This document shows positions 8,045-14,804 of a DNA stretch of 16,246 nucleotides, piece by piece. Source of the stretch: Rhodospirillales bacterium. GTDB taxonomy: Bacteria; Pseudomonadota; Alphaproteobacteria; JAREAF01. The notes below the pieces were generated by a model. The model had not been told where the DNA came from. It searched no databases and saw only the letters and a list, made by a program, of their open reading frames with translations. The position numbers were made by a program, and so were the translations under genes. Where the stretch lies: contig JAREAF010000013.1 of the NCBI GenBank assembly GCA_029240475.1, forward strand, positions 1 to 16,246, in the 5' to 3' direction. Numbering within the stretch: the first letter of the stretch is position 1; the number at the start of each line of letters is the position of its first letter.

Positions 8045-8920
8045 ATGTTCGAGACCTTCCGCGCGCTCGACCTGGACAGCGGCCAAACCACGATCCATGC
8101 CCGGATGGGCGGCGCCGGCCCGCCGCTCCTGCTCCTGCATGGCCATCCGCAGACGCATGCGATGTGGCACAAGGTTGCGCCCGAGCTGGCCCGGCACTTC
8201 ACCGTGGTCGCCGCCGACCTGCGCGGCTATGGCGACAGCGGCAAACCGCCAACAACGCCCGAGCACGAGCCCTACTCCAAGCGCGCCATGGCCCGCGACA
8301 TGGTCGCCGTCATGCGCGCGCTCGGCTTCGAGCGGTTCGCGGTCGCCGGCCATGACCGCGGCGGGCGGGTCGGGTACCGCATGGCCCTGGATCATCCCGA
8401 GCGCGTCGAGAAGCTGGCCGTGCTCGACATCGTCCCCACCGGGGAGATGTACCGGCGCGCCGATATGAGCTTCGGCATGGGCTACTGGCACTGGTTCTTC
8501 CTGCCGCAGCCCTACGACTTCCCGGAGCGGTTGATCGGCGCCGATCCGGACCATTTCTACCTGGAGCGGCAAGGCGCGCTCAGCATCTCGGGTCTGTTCG
8601 CGCCCGAGGCGCTGGCCGAGTACCGGCGCTGCTGGCGCGATCCCGCCACCATCCATGCCATGTGCGAGGATTATCGGGCGGGCGCGAGCATCGACTTTCG
8701 CCTGGATGAAGCCGACCGCCAAGGTGGGCGGCGCATCCGCTGCCCGCTGCTGGCGCTGTGGGGCGCACGCGGCAAGATGGGTGAGTGGTACGATGTGCTG
8801 GCGGTCTGGCGCGATTGGGCCGACGAAGTTCTGGGCCACCCGATCGATTGCGGCCATTACATTCCCGAGGAGGCCCCCGCCGAGACCGCCCGCGCGCTGC
8901 TCCGATTCTTCAAAGGCTGA
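8045..8920 (+). CDS. Alpha/beta hydrolase with the full fluoroacetate dehalogenase signature
   Basis: This 291-residue cytosolic enzyme closely resembles haloacetate (fluoroacetate) dehalogenase, which hydrolyses haloacetate to glycolate plus halide. Against Rhodopseudomonas palustris FAcD (RPA1163, residue numbers from memory), the nucleophile D110 corresponds to D104 (GHDRGGR), carboxylate-binding R111/R114 to R105/R108, D134 to D128 (VLDI), the halide pocket H155/W156/Y219 to H149/W150/Y210 (CEDYRAG), and the base H280 to H271 (CGHY). The HGHPQTH oxyanion motif is at 32-38. Length and collinearity match the family, and GGCAGGCGG directly precedes the ATG. An Asp nucleophile excludes lipase/esterase-type Ser hydrolases; epoxide hydrolases use a Tyr pair instead of His-Trp. 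Defluorinase activity is likely but must be shown, because natural members vary between F, Cl and Br. Confidence 0.88.
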   Translation: MFETFRALDLDSGQTTIHARMGGAGPPLLLLHGHPQTHAMWHKVAPELARHFTVVAADLRGYGDSGKPPTTPEHEPYSKRAMARDMVAVMRALGFERFAVAGHDRGGRVGYRMALDHPERVEKLAVLDIVPTGEMYRRADMSFGMGYWHWFFLPQPYDFPERLIGADPDHFYLERQGALSISGLFAPEALAEYRRCWRDPATIHAMCEDYRAGASIDFRLDEADRQGGRRIRCPLLALWGARGKMGEWYDVLAVWRDWADEVLGHPIDCGHYIPEEAPAETARALLRFFKG

Positions 8921-8952
8921 AAAAAGCGGGCGCCGCGCGATCGCAGCGCCCG
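8920..8952 (-). terminator. Rho-independent terminator for the minus-strand lipoprotein gene
   Basis: CGGGCGC (8927-8933) and GCGCCCG (8946-8952) form a 7-base-pair stem. Read on the minus strand the hairpin is followed by CTTTTTT, from the A-run at 8920-8925. It begins about 20 bases after the lipoprotein stop and abuts the hydrolase stop codon on the plus strand. Confidence 0.75.
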
Positions 8953-8973
8953 GAGGCGGGAGCCCATACCCCG

Positions 8974-9576
8974 CTAGAGCTCGAGCTCGATGCCCGCGAC
9001 CTGGTTGGAGCCGACATGCTGCACCTGCAGCTTCAGGCGGCTGGAGTTGGGATCGACGCCCTTCGGCAGCTTGAAATAGACGAAGGCGCCGTGTTCCGCG
9101 CCCGGCGTGACGATCTTGGCCTCGTCCAGCTCCTTGGACTGATAGTCGGCGGTGCGCTCCTTGTTCGCCTCCTGCGCCGAGGCGTAGGAGAAGATGCCGA
9201 AGCCGAGGAGGGCGTACGCCATCGCATTGTCCTCGACCGCCTCGGCGACCACGATGGCGGGCACCGGCCGGTGGACCTGCCCAGTCGCATCCACCAGCTG
9301 GACCGTGTCGCGCTGGATGAGGATGTTCCCCGAGGTTCCGTTCCGCACCAGGACCTGCACCGGGACGATCCCCTCCTCCGTCAAATCTTCGTCGAAGGCG
9401 CCGACGGTCTCCTCCTTCGTCTCGAAGGCCTCCGCGGCGACGCTCACGCCGTCCGCGGTCACGGTGTGGCCGCCCGATTCGGCGGCCTGGTAGTTGACCG
9501 GCTTGTGCTTGTAGGACGCGCAACCCGACAGGACGGCGGCGATAAGACCGGCCGACAGCAATGCTGGCCAATTCAT
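8974..9576 (-). CDS. Putative outer-membrane or periplasmic lipoprotein
   Basis: This 200-residue protein has a classic lipoprotein signal: a short hydrophobic N-terminus and the lipobox LSGC, with the acylated Cys at 19. The mature part is acidic and beta-rich. It includes VPVQVLVRNGTSGNILIQRD, which suggests an Ig-like/beta-sandwich domain, then a small hydrophobic Ala/Gly stretch (AYALLGFGIFSYASA, about 118-132) and a C-terminal beta segment (FVYFKLPKGVDPNSSRLKLQVQ). I recognise the lipoprotein class but no characterised family. A G-rich stretch precedes the ATG. It is the only minus-strand gene in the right half and has its own terminator, so it is probably monocistronic. Confidence 0.82.
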   Translation of the reverse strand: MNWPALLSAGLIAAVLSGCASYKHKPVNYQAAESGGHTVTADGVSVAAEAFETKEETVGAFDEDLTEEGIVPVQVLVRNGTSGNILIQRDTVQLVDATGQVHRPVPAIVVAEAVEDNAMAYALLGFGIFSYASAQEANKERTADYQSKELDEAKIVTPGAEHGAFVYFKLPKGVDPNSSRLKLQVQHVGSNQVAGIELEL

Positions 9577-9672
9577 GGGACCCCCCGATATAAGTACAGA
9601 GGCTCCGACTGTGTTTCCTGACCCGGGAAGAGCATAGCGAAACGGAATGCCAATACTGCGGCAGCGCGTGAG

Positions 9673-10287
9673 ATGACTTCAGCGAGCCTCGCCTCTTCCC
9701 TTCCGAGCCGCCGGATAACGCCGCTCCATTGGGCCGTTGCGCTCGCCCTCGCGGTCGCGCTCGCCCTCGCCCTGCTGGCCATGGGGCGCCTGCCCTGGTG
9801 CGCCTGCGGCACCGTCAAGCTGTGGCATGGGGTGGTCCTGAGCTCCGAGAACTCCCAGCACCTCACCGACTGGTACACGCCCTCGCACATCGTGCACGGA
9901 TTCCTATTCTATGCCGGGTTTTGGCTGATCGGCCGCAACTGGCCGGTCGCCATTCGCTTCCTGCTGGCCCTGACGGTGGAGGCGGCGTGGGAGGTGTTCG
10001 AGAATACCGACTTCATCATCAACCGCTATCGCGAGGACACCGCCGCCCTCGATTATTACGGCGACAGCGTGGTGAATTCGCTGGGCGACTATGTCGCCGC
10101 CGCAATCGGTTTCCTGCTTGCCGCCCGGCTGCCGGTCTGGACATCGGTCGCGGCGGTGATTCTGCTGGAAGCTGTCCCGGGCGTGATGATCCGCGATAAC
10201 CTGACGCTCAATATCATCATGCTGCTGCACCCGGTGGAGGCGATCCGGGAGTGGCAGCTCATGGGCATGCAGCCGCCGGGGGGCTAG
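9673..10287 (+). CDS. UPF0314/DUF2585 integral membrane protein
   Basis: This 204-residue protein has about five membrane segments. The family hallmark is clear: a first membrane segment (about 19-37), then CACGTVKLWHGVVLSSENSQ (43-62) and HLTDWYTPSHIVHGFLFY (63-80), a Glu/Asn-rich EAAWEVFENTDFIINRYRE (103-121) and YGDSVVNSLGDY (128-139). The conserved polar residues within and next to the membrane (His, Glu, Asn, Asp) suggest a catalytic or metal site, but the family is uncharacterised. The ATG at 9673 has only a weak Shine-Dalgarno sequence. It is divergent from the lipoprotein gene and lies 71 bases ahead of the VOC-thioesterase gene, which may be read from the same transcript. Confidence 0.88.
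   Translation: MTSASLASSLPSRRITPLHWAVALALAVALALALLAMGRLPWCACGTVKLWHGVVLSSENSQHLTDWYTPSHIVHGFLFYAGFWLIGRNWPVAIRFLLALTVEAAWEVFENTDFIINRYREDTAALDYYGDSVVNSLGDYVAAAIGFLLAARLPVWTSVAAVILLEAVPGVMIRDNLTLNIIMLLHPVEAIREWQLMGMQPPGG
9739..9774 (+). repeat. Imperfect 18-base tandem duplication inside a membrane segment
   Basis: GCGCTCGCCCTCGCGGTC (9739-9756) is followed directly by GCGCTCGCCCTCGCCCTG (9757-9774). The first 14 bases of each unit are identical. It encodes ALALAV-ALALAL in the first membrane helix of the UPF0314 protein. Confidence 0.7.
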
Positions 10288-10358
10288 GCCTGTTCTCCCC
10301 CGCCGCCCGCCCGGTCCATACTCGGCGGATATTCTCTTCATGAGCGGAAGGACGCGCC

Positions 10359-11144
10359 ATGCATCGCAGCCGTTTGGCCGGTTTCATCATCGACTGCCGT
10401 ACCGATGACCTCCAGAGCGCGGTGGACTTCTGGAGCCGCGCGCTCGGCCTGCCCCGGAAGGCCCAGCAGGATGCCAACCAGCCGAACTACGTCACGCTGG
10501 ATGCCGACTCGCGGGACCTCTACATGGAGGTGCAGAAGGTCGATCACGAAAGCCGCGTGCATCTCGACATCGAATCCACCGACATCCAGGCGGAGGTGGC
10601 GCGGCTGGAGAGGCTGGGGGCACGCCGCGTGGCGAACATCCGCACCTGGGTGGTGATGGAGGCGCCGACGGGCCAGCGCTTCTGCGTCGTGCGCGGCAAC
10701 CGCGAGCGCGTGGCGGCCGTCGGCAACCGCTGGGACGGCGAGGACCGGGCGAACCAGGCCGCGCCGGCCATCGATGTGCCGCCGGGAACGATCGGTACGG
10801 CGACGCTGACGGTCGCGGCCGAGCACCTGGCCAGCCGCATCAAGGACGTGATGCTGCCCCCGGTGCTGGCGACCCCGGTCATGATCATGCTGATGGAGAA
10901 CGCCGCCCTCAACGCGCTCAGGCCTTATTTCAAGCCCGGGGAAACCGCCGTCGGCACGCATGTCGATGTGCGGCACCTGGCGGCCACCCCGCCGGGCCGC
11001 ACCGTCACCGCCAAGGCGACCGTGACGGGGACGGCGGGGCGGCGGGTCTCCTTCACCGTCGAGGCCCATGACGGGGAGCGCCTGATCGGCACGGGCGCTC
11101 ATGAGCGGAGCCTTGTGGATCTGGAGCGGATCGCAAAGGGCTGA
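10359..11144 (+). CDS. Fusion of a VOC/glyoxalase-like domain with a FlK-type hotdog thioesterase
   Basis: This 261-residue protein has two domains. Residues 1-115 are a VOC domain (GFIIDCRTDDLQSAVDFW, VHLDIESTDIQAEVARLERLGA, APTGQRFCVV). Residues about 143-261 are a hotdog thioesterase resembling FlK, the fluoroacetyl-CoA thioesterase of Streptomyces cattleya. FlK's catalytic T42, E50, H76 and R120 align without gaps, at a constant offset of 130, with T172, E180, H206 (RHLAATPPG) and R250 (GAHER). G69 matches G199. The FlK lid carrying F33 and F36 is about six residues shorter here and those phenylalanines are absent, so a different acyl-CoA may be the substrate. GGAAGG lies 7 bases before the ATG. 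The linker (116-142) is polar and continuous, with no sign of a frameshift. Confidence 0.85.
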   Translation: MHRSRLAGFIIDCRTDDLQSAVDFWSRALGLPRKAQQDANQPNYVTLDADSRDLYMEVQKVDHESRVHLDIESTDIQAEVARLERLGARRVANIRTWVVMEAPTGQRFCVVRGNRERVAAVGNRWDGEDRANQAAPAIDVPPGTIGTATLTVAAEHLASRIKDVMLPPVLATPVMIMLMENAALNALRPYFKPGETAVGTHVDVRHLAATPPGRTVTAKATVTGTAGRRVSFTVEAHDGERLIGTGAHERSLVDLERIAKG

Positions 11145-11145
11145 G

Positions 11146-11173
11146 CGGGCCGCCCGGTTCCCATGGCGGCCCG
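11146..11173 (+). other. Hairpin between the VOC-thioesterase and TerB-like genes
   Basis: CGGGCCGCC (11146-11154) and GGCGGCCCG (11165-11173) form a perfect 9-base-pair stem with a 10-base loop, starting 1 base after the stop codon. No T-run follows, so intrinsic termination is doubtful; it could act as an attenuator or 3'-end stabiliser. Confidence 0.5.
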
Positions 11174-11218
11174 GGCACCCCATCTGTTGCTGACCCCCGC
11201 AGCTTCCCAAGAGGGCTC

Positions 11219-11668
11219 ATGCTCGACCGCATCCTTTCCCTGCTCAACGCCTCGGCCAAGGCCGAAGCGCCGCGACGGCACGACCGGCTGCATCTGGCGG
11301 CGGCGACGCTGCTGGTCGAGGCGGCCCGCATGGACGAGAGCGCCGATGCGGCCGAGCGCCGCCGCATGGCGGAGTTGCTGTCCAAGCGCTTCTCCCTCGC
11401 GGCCGAGGAGACCGACGCGCTCATCGAGGAGGCCGAGGAGGAGGCGGACCGGTCGAGCCAGCTCTTCGCCTTCACGCGCGAGATCAAGGACGCGTTCGAC
11501 TACGACGAGCGCGTCGAGCTGATGGAGATGCTGTGGGACGTCGCCTATGCCGACGCCGAGGTCCATCACATGGAGTCCAGCCTGATGCGGCGCCTCGCCG
11601 GCCTCTTGCATGTCGAGGATCGCGACAGCGGCGAAGCGCGCAAGCGCGTGCTGGCGCGGCGCGGCTGA
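11219..11668 (+). CDS. TerB-like protein (tellurite-resistance TerB / COG4103 family)
   Basis: This 149-residue soluble, all-helical acidic protein resembles the TerB fold. The two TerB-like halves are visible: AATLLVEAARMDESADAAERRRM (about 28-50) and LWDVAYADAEVHHMESSLMRRLAGLL (about 105-130). Each has the Asp/Glu cluster (D39, E46; D112, E114, E119) that binds metal in TerB relatives. GAGG lies about 5 bases before the ATG. There are no ter partners (TerC, TerD) nearby, so a tellurite role is not implied; stand-alone members of this family are common in alphaproteobacteria and lack a defined function. Confidence 0.82.
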   Translation: MLDRILSLLNASAKAEAPRRHDRLHLAAATLLVEAARMDESADAAERRRMAELLSKRFSLAAEETDALIEEAEEEADRSSQLFAFTREIKDAFDYDERVELMEMLWDVAYADAEVHHMESSLMRRLAGLLHVEDRDSGEARKRVLARRG

Positions 11669-11810
11669 CCAGAGCGCGCGCTCCGCTTGCCGGATTCCGG
11701 CTCACGCCCCACGCGGCGACTTCTTGGATTGATGGCCGCGAGGTCGCGCTAGATTTTTCATTATTTAACAATTCGGAACGGCGAGCCGCTGACGAGCGTC
11801 AAGAGAGGAG

Positions 11811-12260
11811 TTGGTCGTTCCCGCGGGTGGTCCGTTGGCCGGTTTCAAACCCCGCAAGCGCGTCCTGGTGGTCGAGGACGAGGCGCTCATCGCGTGGCTC
11901 CTCAGGGAGCTTTTGGAAAGCCGCGGTTATGAGGTGGTCGGACTTGCCTCGACCGAGAGCGCCGCGGTCGAGCTCTGCCGCCGCAACCGTCCCGAGGTCG
12001 CGGTCGTCGACGTGAAGCTGAAACAGGGCGACGGGATCGCCGCCGCGCGCGAGATGGCGCGGGACGGGGTCAGCGTGCTGTTCGTGACCGGGCATGGCGC
12101 GCCCCAGGTGGCGGAGAGCGGGCTGGCCACGGGGGTCGTCGAGAAGCCGTTTCGGGCCGAGAGCATCGCCGGAGCCGTCGAGGCCGTGAGCCATCTGACG
12201 CAGACGGGCGAGGTGCCGAGCTGGGCGCCCCCCGAGGTCAGGTTCGTCAGGCCGCAATGA
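11811..12260 (+). CDS. Receiver-only response regulator
   Basis: This protein of about 149 residues is a single CheY-like receiver. Numbered from the TTG at 11811, it has the acidic pair E22/D23 (VVEDEAL), the phosphoacceptor D67 (VAVVDVKLKQGDG), T93 (FVTGHG) and K112 (VVEKPF). A 25-residue tail follows and there is no output domain. The start is uncertain: no ATG is available, the AGGAG at 11806-11810 abuts the TTG at 11811, and a second in-frame TTG at 11835 (reading MAGFKPRKR) is possible. No histidine kinase is present in the window. An AT-rich patch (about 11750-11773) upstream probably holds its promoter. It is probably a phosphorelay intermediate or controls a partner by binding. Confidence 0.88.
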   Translation: MVVPAGGPLAGFKPRKRVLVVEDEALIAWLLRELLESRGYEVVGLASTESAAVELCRRNRPEVAVVDVKLKQGDGIAAAREMARDGVSVLFVTGHGAPQVAESGLATGVVEKPFRAESIAGAVEAVSHLTQTGEVPSWAPPEVRFVRPQ

Positions 12261-12452
12261 TGACGGCCCGGTGAGGTCAGCGGACCCTGGCTCCGGCATC
12301 TGGCTGGGGCCACCGAGCCCATCTGCCACTTGCCAAGCACCCGGGAGCTTCTTCAGTCCGTGATCAAGCGCCTATCCGAATGGCGGAGGCGCGGCACGTT
12401 CCCGATGCGATAATCTTGCGCCCGAGGGGACTTTCCGGCTGGGAGATTTGGC

Positions 12453-14219
12453 TTGGAACGCCGTCTCTGCGCCATCCTCGCCGCCGACGTGGTCGGCTAC
12501 AGCCGGCTCATGGAGCTGGACGAGGCAGGGACGCTCGCCGAGCTGAAGCGGCGGCGCAGGGAGATCCTCGAGCCGCTGGTCGCCGAGCATCGCGGCCGCG
12601 TCGTCAAGGTGATGGGCGACGGCGTGCTGATCGAATTCGGCAGCGCCGTCCATGCGGTCGCTTGCGCGATCGCGCTTCAGAAGGGCATGGCGGAGGCCAA
12701 TGCAGGCGCGCCGGACGGCCCCGGGATCGTGCTCCGGATCGGCGTCAATCTCTGCGACGCCATCGTGGAGGGGGCGGACCTTTACGGCGAAGGGGTCAAT
12801 GTCGCGGCGCGCCTGCAGGCGCTGACCGAGCCGGGGGGAATCCTCGTCTCCGGTACCGCCTACGACCACGTCCGCAACAAGGTCGAGGCCGCGTTCGAGG
12901 AGCTCGGGCCGCAGAGCCTGAAGAATCTGCGCGACCCGGTGCGGGTCTACCGGGTGGCGGGCGGCCCGCCGGCTCCCGCGCCAAGGCGCGCAGCCGATCC
13001 GAGCCAGGAGAAGCCCTCGATAGCCGTTCTTCCCTTCGCCAATCTGAGCGGCGATCCGGAGCAGGCCTATTTCAGCGACGGCATCACCGAGGACATCGTC
13101 ACCGGCCTGTCGCACTTTCGCCAGCTGTTCGTGGTCTCGCGCAACTCGTCCTTCCAATATCGCGACAAGCAGGCCGACCTGCGGCGCGTGGCGGACGCGC
13201 TTGGCGTCCGCTTCATCGTCGAGGGCAGCGTCCGCAGATCCGGCAATACCTTGCGGGTGACGGCGCAGCTCATCGACGCCGCGACCGGCAGCCATCTCTG
13301 GGCGCAACGCTTCGATCGCGAGCTCACCGACATCTTCGCCTTGCAGGACGAGATCACGCGGACCATCGTCGCCAGCCTCGCGGGCCAGGTCGAGGAGGCG
13401 GACCGCCGCCGCGCGCTGCGCAAGAGCGGAAGCGACCTCACCGCCTACGACCTGCTCTTGCGCGGCAAGCACCGGCTCGAGAAGGGCTCGATGGAGGACG
13501 TCCTGGCCGCGCGCGGGATCTTCGAGCGCGTCCTGGAGATCGATCCGGACTATGCCCCCGGCTATGTCGAGCTGGCAGAGACCTATTTCTATGAGGCGAT
13601 CTCGGACTGGTCGAGCGCGCCCGAAGCCGCCGTCGAGAAGCTGTTCGAGCTGGGGCACGAGGCGGCGCGCCTCGACCCCCAGGACAGCCGCGCGCGTCTC
13701 TGCCTGGCCTTCGGCTATCTGCGCATCAAGGGCAATCTGGAAGCGGCCAAGGCGCAGGTCGAGGAGGCGATCGCGCTCAATCCCAACGATCTCGACAATT
13801 ACTGCCTCAAGGGGTTCCTCTCCACCTATATGGGCGAGCTCGAAGATGTGCTGTGGTGCACGAGCGAAGCGATCCGCCGCGCGCCCAACATGCCGGAGAA
13901 ATGCCTGCACAGCCGCGTGATGGCCGAATATCTGCTGGGCCGCTACGCCGACGCGATCGCCACCTTCGCCCGGATGTCGCGGCCGCCGATCGAGCTGATC
14001 GGCTGGGTCGCCGCCTGCTACGCCGAGCTGGGCCGCGAGGAGGAGGCCCGAGCGGCGGCGCAGCAGTTCCGCGACCGCGCCCGCACCGAGAAGCCGGGGC
14101 TTGCGACCGGCGATCCCGTCGCCTGGACGGCCTATTGGGCGAGGCGGTTCCCGGCGCGGGATCGCGCCAGCGTGGAGCGCCTGTTGGAAGGGCTGCGCAA
14201 GGCGGGCTTTCCGGTGTGA
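12453..14219 (+). CDS. Class III adenylate cyclase with TolB-like and TPR domains
   Basis: This 588-residue protein starts with a class III cyclase domain (about 1-165). Both metal Asp residues (D12 in AADVVGYS, D56 in KVMGDG), the purine-selecting K52 and D109 (DLYGEG), and the transition-state N116/R120 (VNVAAR) are present. This predicts an active enzyme preferring ATP. A Pro/Ala linker leads to a TolB-like domain (about 188-315, PSIAVLPFANLSGDPEQ, VEGSVRRSGNTLRVTAQLIDAATG) and then TPR helices (about 330-560, including IDPDYAPGYVELAETYFYEA). It has no membrane segment. The start is TTG 12453, with GGGAG 7 bases upstream. This architecture is multicopy in Bradyrhizobium-like and related genomes; the input signal is unknown. 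It lies 192 bases downstream of the receiver gene, which could be its regulator. Confidence 0.92.
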   Translation: MERRLCAILAADVVGYSRLMELDEAGTLAELKRRRREILEPLVAEHRGRVVKVMGDGVLIEFGSAVHAVACAIALQKGMAEANAGAPDGPGIVLRIGVNLCDAIVEGADLYGEGVNVAARLQALTEPGGILVSGTAYDHVRNKVEAAFEELGPQSLKNLRDPVRVYRVAGGPPAPAPRRAADPSQEKPSIAVLPFANLSGDPEQAYFSDGITEDIVTGLSHFRQLFVVSRNSSFQYRDKQADLRRVADALGVRFIVEGSVRRSGNTLRVTAQLIDAATGSHLWAQRFDRELTDIFALQDEITRTIVASLAGQVEEADRRRALRKSGSDLTAYDLLLRGKHRLEKGSMEDVLAARGIFERVLEIDPDYAPGYVELAETYFYEAISDWSSAPEAAVEKLFELGHEAARLDPQDSRARLCLAFGYLRIKGNLEAAKAQVEEAIALNPNDLDNYCLKGFLSTYMGELEDVLWCTSEAIRRAPNMPEKCLHSRVMAEYLLGRYADAIATFARMSRPPIELIGWVAACYAELGREEEARAAAQQFRDRARTEKPGLATGDPVAWTAYWARRFPARDRASVERLLEGLRKAGFPV

Positions 14220-14246
14220 CCGCGACCGATCCCCCGCCTCACCGCC

Positions 14247-14720
14247 ATGCCGTCAAAGCATAGCGCCGGACTGGTCGTGCATCGACGCGGCGAGAAGGGC
14301 CTCGAGGTGCTCCTCGTCCATCCGGGCGGGCCGTACTGGGCGAAGAAGGACCGGGGCGCGTGGTCGATCCCCAAGGGCGAGTTTGACCCGATCGAGGAGA
14401 CCGATGCCCTCCTGGTCGCGCGGCGCGAGTTCGAGGAAGAGACGGGCCAGCCGATCGCGGGCGACTTCGTCCCGCTGAAGGAGATCCGCCAGGCGGGAGG
14501 GAAGATCGTGCGGGCCTGGGCGGTCGCGGGCGACCTCGACGTCTCGCTTGTGAAGAGCAATAGCTTCACCATGGAATGGCCGCCACGGTCGGGCAATCTC
14601 CGCAGCTTCCCGGAGGTGGACCGGGCGGAGTGGTTCCCCGTCGCCGAAGCGAAGGAGCGCATCCTCCAGGGCCAGAGGCCCTTGCTGGAGCAGCTTGAAG
14701 CGTTGCTGGGCGACGGCTAG
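14247..14720 (+). CDS. Nudix hydrolase (COG4119-like)
   Basis: This 157-residue cytosolic pyrophosphohydrolase has the preceding AWSIPKGEF motif and the Nudix helix ending REFEEETG (60-67), with metal ligands E64 and E65. The box begins at G44 and E50 sits correctly at +6, but there are nine residues between E50 and R60 where the consensus has seven. The N-terminal SAGLVVHRR and the long loop after the box (SNSFTMEWPPRSG) fit the COG4119 group, whose substrates are unproven (dinucleotide polyphosphates or NTPs are plausible). The ATG is 27 bases after the cyclase stop and lacks a clear Shine-Dalgarno sequence, so reinitiation from the cyclase gene is plausible. Confidence 0.88.
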   Translation: MPSKHSAGLVVHRRGEKGLEVLLVHPGGPYWAKKDRGAWSIPKGEFDPIEETDALLVARREFEEETGQPIAGDFVPLKEIRQAGGKIVRAWAVAGDLDVSLVKSNSFTMEWPPRSGNLRSFPEVDRAEWFPVAEAKERILQGQRPLLEQLEALLGDG

Positions 14721-14804
14721 CGCCGGCGCGGCTCCCGATCATGAAGCTCTTGCCTAGCCCGCAGCGAGTGTGGCTTCTCTGCCTTGATCTTAGGGAGAGC
14801 CCTC

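Noticed and set aside
7958..9571. A 537-residue minus-strand open frame covering the dehalogenase-like gene and lipoprotein region
   Set aside because: It is out of frame with the lipoprotein gene and antisense to the hydrolase; composition is shadow-like.
10359..11144. Calling the VOC-thioesterase a true fluoroacetyl-CoA thioesterase (flK)
   Set aside because: The catalytic residues match, but the lid phenylalanines that give FlK its fluorine selectivity are missing, so no gene symbol is given.
11219..11668. Tellurite-resistance function for the TerB-like gene
   Set aside because: No other ter genes are nearby, and stand-alone TerB-like proteins are not evidence of tellurite resistance.
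11775..11800. GGAAC-N17-CGTC as an EcfG (general stress) promoter
   Set aside because: The -10 part is imperfect and the predicted transcript start would fall almost on the start codon, beyond the only ribosome-binding site. It is kept only as part of the start-site question.
12372..13910. A 512-residue minus-strand open frame opposite the cyclase
   Set aside because: The plus strand encodes a cyclase-TolB-TPR protein with intact catalytic residues; the antisense frame has no recognisable motif.
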